Source of the DNA: Hymenopus coronatus
Lineage: Eukaryota > Arthropoda > Insecta > Mantodea > Hymenopodidae
Direction: 5' to 3'
DNA length: 64,000 nt
Assembly (NCBI GenBank): GCA_030762935.1
Contig: CM060897.1
Span: 106,916,176-106,980,175 of the forward strand
Part shown: positions 45,111 to 56,957 of the stretch, piece by piece
Position numbering within the stretch: position 1 is the stretch's first letter
How the letters are laid out: every line of letters starts with the position of its first letter
Made by a program: the position numbers and the translations under genes
Notes under the pieces: model-generated
What the model saw: only the letters and a program-made list of their open reading frames with translations
What the model was told of the DNA's origin: nothing
The model's database searches: none

Positions 45111-46622
45111 ATTGGAAAATTAAATTTTTGGGTGTAGAAAACTAGGAGCAGCCTGTTGACATGCTAGGGATAGAGAAAACTTTTATTGTGGCAGTGATTA
45201 TTTCAATGGATGACAGTAAGGGCAAATGAGTGTGATGACATTGAACTGTCATAGGAAATAGGATCTTCTGAGCAACCTTTTTAATAATCTGGGCACCTAA
45301 ATTGTGTATTTTAAAGTTGAATCTATCATGTACCTCGCAGAGGTAGCCAGTCATATGTTACTTCATTTCTTAATTTGCTTTAAATGGAGTATTTAATACA
45401 ACAATCAAACTTGTCATTTGGTATGAAATGTTTAGTTCATGTAATGTAAGCATTGGAGTTACCAACTTTGTTTCCATTTTTTTTTTTTTTTATCCTGACT
45501 TCAAAAGCAAGTCTGGGACCTCTCTTCTGAGAGGAAGGAAACCTTAACTTAGCCCTCCTTAAGAAAAATATTTCGGCAGGTTAGAAAAATATTTCTTGTT
45601 TGGGATGGTTACCATCATAACATGTTATTGTATGGAAGTGAAAAACTTCCGTCTCGATGCTGAAGCATTTCTTTTTCACCCTCAGGTAGCAGCTTTAAGT
45701 TATAAAGTAATAGCTTTAGATGAGTGATCAGTCAGACAGTAAGCATGAGTGTGTAAATTTTTAATACTAGTCAATTTGCTACTTGTTTCTTTTTAAAAAA
45801 AAATAAAATATGATGTTCCATGTATGAGCAGTCAGTAAGTGGATTGGGCATGCATGATCATGAATACAAGTGAGTTGGTCTCATTACCTTTTTTTTATTG
45901 TTTCCAATAAATTGTGTCTTAGAACTCCTTTTACTTATTGGCTGTGGAATGATGAAGGCAAGAAACTCCTTTTAATTACTGAGCGACCAATTAATTTATT
46001 GCATAGAAGAAATTAAAAGCTCTTGAATATAAAAATTAAAGATTTCAGGTTTTCTCAATTTTGTTGGTTATGCACTAGAGTGTACAGTTTGAAATAATAG
46101 GTAATTTTGCTTCCTTAAAGGACAGGAGGGTTGACTTAATCTAGAAAAAGCAGGGCGAGTAATATTAATAGTTCTACATATAACTTTTAGCATACTATTT
46201 TTATTTATTTATTATTATTATTATTTATTATTTTGCATACAGCATTTTCCACTGCCACTGGGTCCTCATCATTATCTACAAAAAATGTTTGAAAACAACC
46301 TAACAGCAGTGAAACTGAATTAAGATTTGTTTTGGGACAGCTAATTATAATGCCTTCCTCTCTTCCAACAGTATTCATCACTTGAAAACAAGAGCAAGAA
46401 GAGTGTCTTTTTGCCAAATAAGACAGTTGTGATTTAATTGACATATTAGTACAGTTAACTCTGTCATCAGTATTATGTGTGCGTGCGCTCGCGCACTAAT
46501 GATATTAAATTTGATCTCTTATTTATTTTCAAGTAATAGTACCCTTGTTTTCTGTTTTTCTTGTTCATTTTTCGGTGACTTCTTCATAAAATTACACAAA
46601 ATTTATGTTATATTGTTCACAG
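45111..46622. other. Intergenic or intronic DNA
   Basis: AT-rich with a T14-type run at 45479-45492 and a (TTA)n run at 46199-46230. If 46623-46682 is an exon, this would be intron. Confidence 0.4.
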
Positions 46623-46682
46623 GCAAATACCATGGTCAGGCAGGGGGATTGGAGACTGGTGGTAGCTCGGACTTTGATTCTG
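46623..46682 (+). other. Candidate 60-nt cassette exon of an unidentified host gene
   Basis: The segment lies between a pyrimidine-rich acceptor (TTATATTGTTCACAG, AG at 46621-46622) and a consensus donor G|GTGAGT at 46683. Length 60 is divisible by three, and the open frame has phase 1 at both ends, so inclusion would keep the reading frame. The encoded residues are KYHGQAGGLETGGSSDFDS with a glycine completed at each junction. GC content is higher than in the flanks. I do not recognise the protein. A small alternative exon in a long intron is the simplest reading. Confidence 0.5.
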
Positions 46683-47217
46683 GTGAGTTGTACTATCTGC
46701 TTATTAGTTTATGGTAGAAATAAGCATCAAATCCATTACCCATTGAGTATGTAATATAATATGATTATGGGATAAAGGAATGTGTAATAGCACTTATTCT
46801 TTGCTGTATGGTGTCCCTTAAGATTTAAAAATTGCTCTAGACAGTTGTATTTTATGCTATTAATGCATTTAGCATTGAATTAGACAGTAGACATATCTAA
46901 CTTGAATCAGCTGAACTTCTTAAAGTGTGATTAACCACAGTAAGAAATGTTTTTTTTTAACCTAGCATGTGTGTGTGAAAGATCCTTAAGATTTTTTTAC
47001 TTTTTCAACAATAATGCTTGAGTACATTTTGTATTCATACACATGAAGTAAGTAAATGTATGTAAACTAAATGCATGAAATAATGAAAGCTAATAATGTC
47101 TAGTTTAGAGGACCTTATAAAAAGTTCCATTTCTTTTTTCCATTATTTTATATTCATATCATATATTTTTTATGTTATTTAATAGAGCTTTATGATTTAT
47201 TTCTTAAATATCACATT
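46683..47217. other. Intergenic or intronic DNA
   Basis: AT-rich; nothing recognised. Confidence 0.4.
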
Positions 47218-47825
47218 ACTCTCTGTGGTGTAGTGGTTACCATGCTAGCTTCTAGTGCTCAAGTTTGAGGATTCAAACCCAGTGGAGGATAATGGATTTT
47301 CTTGGATGTAAAAATTTCTTAGTATGGTTATTTTGGAAGGGAAGTAAAGCCATTGGTCCCATATAATGTTTTATTTGCAGATAAAATAACTATATCTTAA
47401 AGAGAAGGTCCCTGGGAAAGTCCCACCATTTTCACATCCACAAATCATTATTTAGTCCTATGGTGCCATCTATGGATGATAAACTGATCATGGTTAGACC
47501 ACTCGACTCTCACTTAGACGGCCAGGGTTCAATCCCAAGCGACCGCATGTGAGATTTGTGGTGGACAAAGTGGCGCTGGGGCGGGTTTTCTCTGGGTACT
47601 CCGGTTTCCCCCACCATCACATTCCACCGGTGCTCCATCATTCATGTATCATCAGTGTCACCTCCTGCTGTGCCATAAGTAGTTAAAGCGGGCATTAAAC
47701 AATACCAAAAAAAAAAAAAAATGAACTGATCCCTCATCATCATTGGCACACAGTGGCAAAATCAGAATTAGAAATTCCACCTGATCAGGGATACACTGAT
47801 AGGCATCCCAAATATACCAATATAG
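47218..47825 (+). mobile_element. SINE type S1b (S1 head, different tail), interrupted
   Basis: Head TGTGGTGTAGTGGTTACCAT and B-box-like GGATTCAAACC (about 47269-47279) with the S1 core (TTTTGGAAGGGAAGTAAAGC) at 47331-47350. From about 47360 it diverges from S1 and instead matches 57120-57300: TCCACAAATCATTATTT, TGGTGCCATCTATGGATGAT, then (after the inserted S2 SINE) CTGATCCCTCATCATCATTG, CACAGTGGC and GATCAGGGATACACTGATAG. The S2 insertion occupies 47490-47723. Confidence 0.85.
47490..47723 (+). mobile_element. tRNA-derived SINE (type S2) inserted in S1b
   Basis: Flanked by AACTGATC at 47482-47489 and 47724-47731. The head ATGGTTAGACCACTCGACTC and B-box-like GGGTTCAATCCC (47524-47535) lead to the body (TTTTCTCTGGGTACTCCGGT). 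The tail is GGGCATTAAACAATACC followed by about 14 A. Deleting it restores the S1b sequence shared with 56958-57300. Confidence 0.9.
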
Positions 47826-49090
47826 CATAATGTAATAACAACATATATACTTAAATAGAACGCTTCAAAACACAAGCTACTGCCACTCCACAGAAACAAA
47901 AACAATTCACAGTTACATGAACTTGTATTATTAATAATTGCTTTGACATTTATATGAATTTGAAACCGACTTATATCTGTTTGGATTTAAAAAGAAATTA
48001 TATTTTTACTTCCCCCATTTGTTTGTATGTTTCCAAAGTGTTCCTTCAGCATTAAGCCACTGATTATTTTTATTCCATTAATTTTATTCATCTCACACAG
48101 TAAATTCCCAGCTTCCCATCAGGTGCTCTTTTATTAAAATTAATCCTGTTTTTATTTGTTGGTAATGTATAGTATTTTCAAAGTTTGTAGTTTATGGATT
48201 CCTTTTGAATTATATAAAATTTTTATACACTGGGTTACTTGTGTGTCCATCTTCTTAGATTGAATGGATTTTATTTATTTTGTGGCAGTAATTTTGGATG
48301 TATGAAAGATTGCATGTTACAGCTTGCAGCTACAGAAAGGAATGAGCATAGTTATTCACACTGTCATGTTTCTTGTAAAACATCCCTTCCCCTATTCTTT
48401 GGTCTTGATAAAAGTTAAAATGTTTTGAGTATTGTGCAGCCATAATTAGGTATTTGTCATGTAAAATGGACTATTACTATTAGATCATATTTTATTCCTT
48501 TCTGTGCTCCCTTCTATTCAATAGTAGACATAAAAGCATGCAAACTACAAATAATGAGCTGTTTTTAATATTCGAGGAGCTTTTAGGCTTGTGAAATTTT
48601 TGGTAATTCCATATGAACACAAATGTTGAAAAACTAATTATTTTGTCACTTACATATGTTAGTGTATATGTGAACAATTTTGTATATGGTGAGTCAGAAT
48701 AACAGTGAATAATTTTAATGCATTATTCAGCAGTTATAATTGAGTATGTTCTTGTCAGAAATGTATGACAGAAAATGTTTTGCTATTGACTTAGATGAAA
48801 TTCTGCTGAACAGGTCACTATACATTTTGCTACAAGGCATAAGGAGAGTTTTTAAATACAAGTATCTATGCATGTAATTCTAAACAATACAGAGCTCTAA
48901 TTTAAATCTTAATTTAATTATTTGGCACTAAATCCATGTGCTCTGAGGTAGGTCAAAGGTTTTAACTGATCTACAATAGTTTTTATTGCCAATAATGTGT
49001 GCTTATATTACATTATTGGTTAAATTCTCTCCATTATACAAATTAATTGAGAAAGGTTAAAACAGTGTTAAATAATGCAAATATATATGT
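47826..49090. other. Intergenic DNA
   Basis: AT-rich; no recognised feature. Confidence 0.4.
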
Positions 49091-49299
49091 TTAACCCTTT
49101 TAGTGCCATCCCAAATAACAAAATGCTGTCTGAAAAGTGCCAAGCAATTTTAGAGCAGAATGCAGGGTTTTAAATTATTAGTAATAAAATGAGTACCAAA
49201 TGCATAGAGAGGTGAATCCTTTTCCTATTTTTTTAGTAAACCCTTTTGTATAATCTATTTTTAAAATACAAAAAAATGAATTTACGTAACCTGAAAATG

Positions 49300-49345
49300 A
49301 AAAAAAAAAAGAAAGAAAGAAAGAAAAAAAGGAAAAAAAAAAAAA
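49300..49345 (+). repeat. A-rich (GAAA)n tract
   Basis: Runs of A with GAAA units, followed by (CA)n. It holds the position of the (GGA)n/(GAA)n microsatellite in piggyBac-derived copy 1. Confidence 0.9.
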
Positions 49346-49534
49346 CACACACACATAAGCATAATACAACTAATGATGAAAATGGCTTAAAGCAACGGGG
49401 TAGAGATGTTATGTAGGTTATTGTACAATGTAGCACTTGTATTGTTGCACAGCTAAATGGATAATTCACATTGTTTCTGTCATCTGGTCACACCTCCACA
49501 AATCCATTTTGATAATTACCTACACTGATTATTT

Positions 49535-49740
49535 GAAAGCGTATGAGAGCCATTGTATGCATTTTCATTGCTATAGCTAAAATACATATCCTCCTCTGTT
49601 ACACTGATGTCAGAAATGCTTTCATCAAGGTCTGAAAATTCAAAATCATTCTCGCTTTCTTCTAATAAATCGCAAACTGCAGCTCTTATTTCCTCTTTGG
49701 TTCATAACCTTTTTCTAGACAACACTCTTTTTCAACCAAC
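49535..49740 (-). pseudogene. piggyBac transposase N-terminal remnant
   Basis: The minus frame reads RVLSRKRL, a stop, then TKEEIRAAVCDLLEESENDF, EFSDLDESISDISVTEEDMY and FSYSNENAYNGSHTLSN before a stop. The EEIRA..LEESE..FE.SDLD pattern is the acidic N-terminal segment of piggyBac transposases. No catalytic region follows; the next DNA is the element interior. Confidence 0.85.
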
Positions 49741-50064
49741 TTAAACACGAGTTAGAGAAATTAATTTCGGAGCTATTTAGTGCTTTGATATATAAGATAA
49801 GGCCCTGAATTGCTCCAAAAACCCTTTATGTATGGTTATGATGGGGAAAGTATACAGACTTTCCCACTGAAAAGAGCTCAAATGCATGAAATTGGCATCA
49901 CGATTAGACAGGCAATTCTTGCACAATTTTCGAATCACGGTTAGATTGTGATTGGCACTAAAAGGGTTAAAAACATTCAAACATAATTAAAATGGAACAA
50001 AACAGGAATAGAAAAAGTGCACAAGTGTTTGTTTAAAATGCCGACTTTGGACTTCTGAGTATAG

Positions 50065-51045
50065 TTGATAGTGCCATAGTAAATAATGAAGAATTCTTTA
50101 AAAAATACTGGCATATCATGAATATCAAATACTTAAAAAATCCTGGCCATTAGCTCCTACAAGGGTCTGAACATGTCCACAAAGTAAAAAATCCAAAGGG
50201 GATAGATCTGGTAAATGTGTTGGTCATGATGTTGGTGTTCCTCTACCAATCCAGTGATCAGGATACATTACACTTAGAAAATTGCTTACATCACGAGAAT
50301 ATGTGCAGGTGCTCCATTGCCATGGAACCACATTAACTGGCAAATTCCTAAAGAAGCATCTTGCAGATCTGGCAAAGTATATTGTCAAAACTGAGGATAA
50401 GTGTGGCCCATCAAACATGGAAGTAATAAATAGGGCCCTATGAGTGTGTCATTCATAATGCCAGCCCAAATGTTCGCTGGAAACTAGTGTTAGTAATTAG
50501 TAACTAATAGCTCTAATGTTCTCCTGTGCCCAGATGTGACATATGTGTTAAACATGCCCTCATGTAAAAACTTCTCATCTGTCCACAATATGGCTGTAGG
50601 AAATCTTGGTTCATCAATACGTTCATAAAGAACAATCTGTAGTCAGGGTGAAAAGTAATCTGCCCCCAGTGCTTGAACTTGGATGAGATGATATGATGCA
50701 ATTGCTGTTTGCGCAGAATTCTAATAACTGAAGACTGGCATATATGCATGGCATGCGCTTTTGCTCTTGTCCTTGTGGATGGAGAATTACAGTACAGGTC
50801 AAGAATCTCCTCTTCTAGACCCATTGTTTTTACATTTCTTTGGACTTCCAAATGATGCACTTGTTTTTGGATAGTTCCTGTTTCTGTAGTCGATGTACGA
50901 CAGTAAAGGTGCTGTGATGAGTAAATGTCTCCTTGGGTAAATCTCCTCATAAAGATCTTCATGTCCTTTTACATTTCTCCAAGCAGGACCATAAACACAA
51001 TGCAAGTCTTCTAGTTCTGTGTAAGTTAGTGGAACATTTTTATAA
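50065..51045 (-). pseudogene. Insect transposase relic (HTH plus catalytic domain)
   Basis: Minus strand, from about 51033: LTYTELEDLHCVYGPAWRNV, then GHEDLYEEIYPRRHL, a TETGTIQKQ linker, PSTRTRAKAHAMHICQSSVI (second helix-turn-helix), RILRKQQLHHI and FHPDYRLFFMNVLMNQ. The catalytic part is degraded but ends clearly: SRDVSNFLSVMYPDHWIGRG at about 50310-50250, then PTHLPDLSPLDFLLCGHVQT. The order matches the common DUF4817-type insect transposases ('WIGRGGP..WPPRSPDL.PLDFFLWGH'). Frameshifts and stops throughout. It belongs to the same broad group as the foldback elements but is a different family. Confidence 0.85.
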
Positions 51046-53879
51046 TGTAGTATAGAACTAAAAATCCTTCCAGTAAACCAAGCACTTTAGATATGCTGAA
51101 AACAAATTGACAACCAGAACCAGAAAGTGCTGTATAATATGCAATGGAATCCCTAACCATTTAAGATACAAAATGCAGGTTTTAGGATGATGGTGATATA
51201 AACAATGTTAAAAGCAGAATACAAGTGATATCCCAAAATGCAAAGGCAACAAAACAAGCAAATTCCAATGCTGAAGGAGGCATTTGTGTGGCAATTTTAT
51301 CTAACCTGTCGTGGCATTTGAAAAACTCTAAAGTCCTCTAGCTCAATAACAAGAATTTTACCAAATTATTTTCCAATAAGAAAATACTCAATTATAAACC
51401 CTGAATCACGTCTTTAAAATATCAATTCTCACATGCACAGAGAGAGGCAGCGACTTACCAGAGATTGCACTGTTAGTGCTTTAAACTTGAATAAAAACTT
51501 AATTGATTTAATTTACCTCCTCCAATTCTCTATTAAATTATTGTACAATAATCTAGGGAATGTTTATGCGTAATGCTCCCTTTTACCTCTTATAATATAA
51601 TTTAGCACAACTTTACTATTCTTAATTTTGGATGGTAAAACTTGTGATATTCATGCAAAAGGATGTGATATGTCCATGTAACATCTTGACTTCTTTAACC
51701 TGGCTCCCCCTACAGGCTTCCAAATTCTGAAAATGCTGTTTAGCCTCTAAGCACCCTTGTTGTTGTACAATTATTGGTCAGAATGATCAAGTAATTTATT
51801 TTAGATAATTCCAGTATGTGAAAATGTAAATCTTTGCCTTATCTTTCATCCTCTAGATTTTTAATAACATAAAAACTGCATAGTTTTCACATAATGTGGA
51901 AACATATATGTTGAACTGATCATGAAGATTCCAAATCCCCAGCCCATCAAGTTTACCTCTTTGGAAATGACAGTCTATGACTAATGAGAGAAGTTATCTT
52001 TTTAGTTGTTAATTCACAGTATACTAATGTTAGCAGCTTTCTCTCTTTATATAATCATTTCACATGTCCTGCTATCAGCCTTGATAACAACATAGGTAGT
52101 AAGGAAATAAAGAAACTTACTTACCTGAGCGTTATTCCAATATTTTGGCATTATTATTGCATGTGTATCATAGCATTATAAGCAGATATGATTAATTTTG
52201 TTTTGCTGCATCTACTGCTTTCCTAGTCATTTGATGTAAAAAGCTCACAGCATTAATTATTTAAGATCCATTTTGTAAGCAGTAAGAGCAAATATTTTCT
52301 ACTTTATAGCTCTATGAAAATTCAGTTCAAAGCCTTCTTCACAAGTGTTTTCTTTTAGAACTCTAGCAAGTTTGTATTTTAGCACATTTGGTTTGTAATT
52401 TGTGAACTGAATTTAAAATGTATTTTATAGCCTATGTCCATCAGAAAGAATAAAACTTTTCGGTGAAGAAAGAATTATTGTTTGAGTGGTTTTTGAATTT
52501 ATAAATTTTCTGTTTGCAACTCATACTTATAAAGGATGCTTAGAAACTAAACTTCAGTGTTAGGCCAACAATTTTGTGTTTTACTCATATACTCTCAATT
52601 TGATAATTGTGGGCAATAAGCAGCCAAATTAAGGCAAAGAAGTTTGAATCGATACAAATATGTAATAAATGGTATGTGCTGAGAGGTGCTTAGCTTCTTG
52701 TCATAGTTTATTTTTCATCAAAAATATGTGAAAACAAAAGCTGGTTATATTTTATTATTCAGAGTAATATATATATGTGTGTGTGGGTGGGTAGGTGTGG
52801 GTGGGTGGGTGTGTCAGCTAAGGTTTGGTAGAACGCTAAGCAAATAAAAGAATTTGAAACAAAGGCACTCATTCTGCTTATAATGTTATAATTCATATGC
52901 TTTATTCATTAGTTTGACAATTTACCAAGCACTAGAAGTTTGCACTGAAACCTGTATTTATATTATCTAGGTGTATGTGTGACAAAGCATTTTCATTATG
53001 CTACATAAATTTTTGCTCAATTTAGTGTAACTGCAATCAGTTTCTTACTGGGCAATGTATTATAAATATGGTTGGTTTCTAATGTTTAGCAATTGGCAAT
53101 GAAGACATTTGCTCCCTTGCACTGTAGCAATTTGACAAAAGACTGGGCAGCAAAGTAGGTAGTCTTGCTCTATGTCTTCTCCAAATTCATAGAAAAGACA
53201 TAGGAGATTCTGCTATTTGCCAATCTCCTGCTGTGATATTTATTGAGGGAGTCATGGCCTGTTAATAATCCAAAAACTGTAAGTGAGGTATATATCTTCT
53301 CAATGTATTATCATCTCTAAGATAAGGTGTAAGGTGTAACAAACACATTTTTCGCTGGACAAGTAAGAATTGATTATCTCATATAAGTATAATTTATAGT
53401 TTTGGGCATTTTTAATGTATTATTTGCCATCTTTTGACCTGTATTTCTAAAGTATTTATTAAGTTTTGGAGCAATGTCCTATGTTAATAAATATGATGCA
53501 AAGTTTTGTTTTATATGTGCAAGACATTAACATACCTTGAAGTTGGTTGCCTCCAAATTCTTTATTGCTGCACATTGAAAACATTCTTCCTGTTTCTTTA
53601 TTAAGAGGATGATCATTTATTGAATGATATTTTTTTTCAACAATGTTACTTATCCCTTTCATTACAATTTAAATCTAATCATTGCAAGTGCCTCAGCAGA
53701 GAAAGCCTGACAGCAAAACTCCACATACAGTGATAAAGTAAATAACCTATGCAAGTTTTTCTCTTAATGAAATATTATTCACTTTCATTATTTTGTTTTT
53801 AAAAATGCTCAAGACACTGTAATAAAAGCTCCATTTAGCTTTGCCTATACATTATAAAAAATCTGAAGAGTTCCATTCA
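51046..53879. other. Intergenic DNA
   Basis: AT-rich. A (TG)n/(GGTG)n microsatellite lies at about 52768-52812. No domain or repeat was recognised elsewhere. Confidence 0.4.
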
Positions 53880-54235
53880 CATAACTTTCTTTACATCTCT
53901 GTAACAAATTATTATTAATAAGCTTATTCTGCTATTTCATACTGATCAGGATAAACAACAGAAATGGTCTTATTACTTAGTTCATTATTAGTAGAAGGGA
54001 AATAAGTGAATATGCTAGATTAAACCGACAGTCAAATGTTTTAAAATAATGATGCCATGGGACTGAAATCGATTATTTGCATAACCAGGAGTTGACAAGT
54101 TCCCGTATGAGAAGTATTTTAAAACTGAAACCAATTACAAGAAATATCTCAAAAACAGTGTGCTCCACGAAAAAATGTATATGGCATAAATTGCATTTTA
54201 AGATGCAAAACACCAGATTGAACAAATACCAGCTG
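53880..54235 (+). repeat. Dispersed repeat, copy 2 (partner at 1655-2000)
   Basis: Collinear with 1655-2000, with blocks as listed there. This copy lacks the flanking inverted arms seen at 1053-1396 and 2045-2418, so either the arms are a secondary addition or this copy is partial. Confidence 0.7.
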
Positions 54236-54609
54236 AAATGCCTGATGTTACACATGGCTTAGAAAAGAGAAAAATATATCAAATTTTGTATATCTATGTT
54301 TATAAAATCAGTGTTTATGCATGTTTCTTAGGCTTCTACATTGATCTACATTGCATGGAAATATGGTTTTCTGTGACATAGTGCATGATCCATAATTGAA
54401 GAGTGTAATCCAAATACCTGCTAAGTGCCATTTTTGAAAACAATTAGTTTTTGCTTTACAACCCATCTATGTGCCATAGCCAGTGCCACAGTGGTTAGTT
54501 TAGTTCATACATTCATCACAAGATGGAAGCTCTGCTATGTTGCTTACTTGTTCACCCAGAAGTCTTGATTTCAGACATGGAGGGAAACAGTTCAGGAGCT
54601 TGATGATGA
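54236..54609. other. Intergenic DNA
   Basis: AT-rich. A weak tRNA-like stretch (CCACAGTGGTTAGTTTAG, about 54486) has no convincing B box. Confidence 0.35.
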
Positions 54610-55010
54610 TCTTCCTTTTTGTTTATCTTGTGTCACTTGACATCATTGAACAAAAGTTCCTAGCATCTGTCCATAGCTACTTGCTGTGTGATGAGGACTT
54701 TGCCTAGATTGAGAAGAGGAAGAGGCAGAGGCTGTGCAAGGCATTTGTACCTGAAGACACATGATACTGTGAGATCTGCTAAATATACTATCAAATTTGA
54801 AGTGAACATAACTGAACAAATCATTCAGTCTGCTGCTGATTCCTTGATGACAACAAAACATTTGCAGATCTCAATTCTCTCTCGATTCTCAGCAAGGAAT
54901 CCCGGAGTCATAGGAGTGAAATATATCTTTAGCGAATTGGAAACTTGGAAAATGTTAAAATTCTAAAAGAGGGAGTGGAGGTTTTTGACATCAGAAATGC
55001 AATATTCTAA
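54610..55010 (+). pseudogene. Relic of an unidentified repetitive insect ORF
   Basis: Frameshifted pieces read KVPSICP/FLASVHSYLLCDEDFA, then IEKRKRQRL, VRSAKYTIKFEVN, AADSLMTTKHLQISILSRFS and ARNPGVIGVKYIFSELETW. This resembles the C-terminal region of repetitive uncharacterised insect proteins with an 'H.F..CDRDFA.IEK.KR' block. I believe these are transposon-encoded, but I cannot name the superfamily. Confidence 0.45.
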
Positions 55011-55019
55011 GGAATCGAT

Positions 55020-55082
55020 ATTTCCCGGAATTTCCCTTTTTATTATGGAAATTTCCAGGAATTTCCCTTTATATTATGGAAG
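55020..55082 (+). repeat. Tandem duplication of about 31 bp
   Basis: TTCCCGGAATTTCCCTTTTT and TTCCAGGAATTTCCCTTTAT each lead into ATTATGGAA. Two adjacent copies directly follow the ORF relic. Confidence 0.9.
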
Positions 55083-56039
55083 GGCAAAGTGTACTTATAA
55101 ATGAAAAAATAAAGATGATTTGTTATCAGTGATACCATATTTGTATATCATTCTAATGTGAACTGATTTGTTTGTGAGTGTCCTCCCAATAGACTATTGG
55201 CACTTGCTGATTTTTTAATAAACGAGTATCGGTACTTATCTATGTTTAGTATTTCTGACTTTAACAATCTGATACTTTTGTGTAATATGTAATAACATTA
55301 ATTATACATAACAATTGAGTTACAATTGTCCTATTGAATGTACACTATATTAAATAGTACAATTTAAAATGAAAACTCTGTGACACATTTTTTCCCTAAA
55401 CAGCTTGTTAGCACTTAGCAGGTTTTTGGGTTGCACTCTTCAATTGTAAAGTGGCATCCTATACAATCTTGTCTGCTTCACTGATCATGAAAATTAGAAC
55501 AAGGGACTTTGTATTGATGTGAAGTTCCTCTTCTCGTACTTAGAGTATTTCCATATCAATTAAAGCATGATATGGTAGAGATGAGCATGAATTATGGACA
55601 CAGTGTTAAACAAAACTACTTAAGGATAGCTTGTAAGGGAAAGTGATTTTGCAGGTTGTTAAATAAATTTTGTGCATCTGGCAGAGGTAGAGCAGCTAAG
55701 GTCTCATGGGTACATACACAGGTAAGCAACTTATAGGGTGCATGCAATATGCACATAAGCATGGTGTGTAACAGTTCAGTCATGTGTAGTAAGCATCAAA
55801 AATGGCAACAGCGAATGAAACTGTAAAATATGTATGTCACCACAGCTCTAAGAAACCATTTTAGTAGAAATGACATCTACAATTATTTCTTGACAGTTGT
55901 CATTCTTGACATTCAACATTTTCCACATAAACATTGCAAGTGCAGCAAGTGAAATGCAATTTGTCAAGATATACCTTTTCAATTTCAATTTATTGTGAAA
56001 TAGTATGATGGATGCATGATTGAACCTGACTGGTTTAAC
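55083..56039. other. Intergenic DNA
   Basis: AT-rich; nothing recognised. Confidence 0.4.
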
Positions 56040-56050
56040 ATACAAGTAAA

Positions 56051-56347
56051 ATGGTGCCCTCCGTGGTGTAATAGTTACCAAGCTAACTTCATATACCCTA
56101 GGTCGCAGGTTCAAACTCAGTGGAGGAAAATGGTTTTTTTTCAGGCATAAAAATCCTAACATGGCTTCCTTCGAAAGGGAAGTAAAGCCATTGGTCCGTG
56201 TCATAGATTTACGGCACGTAAAAGAACCTCAAGCCTGATAGTGAGACCTGTGAGCAAAATTAAGTAGCCTTTCATGCCCAGTATAAAATGGGACGTTGAG
56301 AACCATAGCAGTTAAAGAGTGTCCATAAATAAAACTTCATTTAATTT
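56051..56347 (+). mobile_element. tRNA-derived SINE (type S1), full length
   Basis: Flanked by the 11-bp duplication ATACAAGTAAA (56040-56050 and 56348-56358). Head CCCTCCGTGGTGTAATAGTT, B-box-like GGTTCAAACTC (about 56108-56118), core and tail as in the other S1 copies, ending CCATAAATAAAACTTC. Confidence 0.9.
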
Positions 56348-56358
56348 ATACAAGTAAA

Positions 56359-56957
56359 GGATAAAAATAATGAGGGTGTGTATTACAACAGACATTTGCT
56401 GATATATCAATGTATATGTACTCCCCTTTAGCTCATATACTTAACTTTTGCAGCCCCATGATATTGTTAATGATTAAAATCTCCAGATATTGTGGAAATG
56501 GGTATGAAATATTGGTTGATATTATCTCTCTTTTTCCTCCCACCCTCCAATAGTCTTAAAGTTCTATAAGAATTTTAAGCTTTTTATTCTTTTGAACTGT
56601 AATTCACTAATATTCCATAAGTATTTTCATGAATATTCATAGTAATAACGCAAAAATTCATCCTGAATGCCATATCTTCCTCACAAAACTCTGTAAATAT
56701 TTAGTTTTTAGTGGTATTGAAATAGGTCATTCAGAAGAAATAGTGAAAGAATTATCAAAATCTATTGAGTGGTTTCTTTCTTTAGAACATTAGTATAGAT
56801 TGTAATCATTCAGTAGATTTCTGATCAGTTTAAATATGCATCCAGAATGACAAATTGTTTCTCATGTGAAAAATAGGGAACAATGGGTGTAAAAATAATC
56901 TCGCTTAAATCAGTATTAACAGTTTTGTCATAGTTATATTTCAACATCCCCATCACA
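56359..56957. other. Intergenic DNA
   Basis: AT-rich; nothing recognised. Confidence 0.4.

Larger units (their letters stand above)
49095..49966 (-). mobile_element. piggyBac-derived non-autonomous element, copy 2
   Basis: An 872-bp element between TTAA at 49091-49094 and 49967-49970. Perfect 14-bp terminal inverted repeats CCCTTTTAGTGCCA. It shares subterminal sequence, the transposase remnant and the interior layout with copy 1 at 34779, but differs by indels, including the purine tract. The catalytic domain is absent, so mobilisation would need transposase in trans. Confidence 0.94.
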
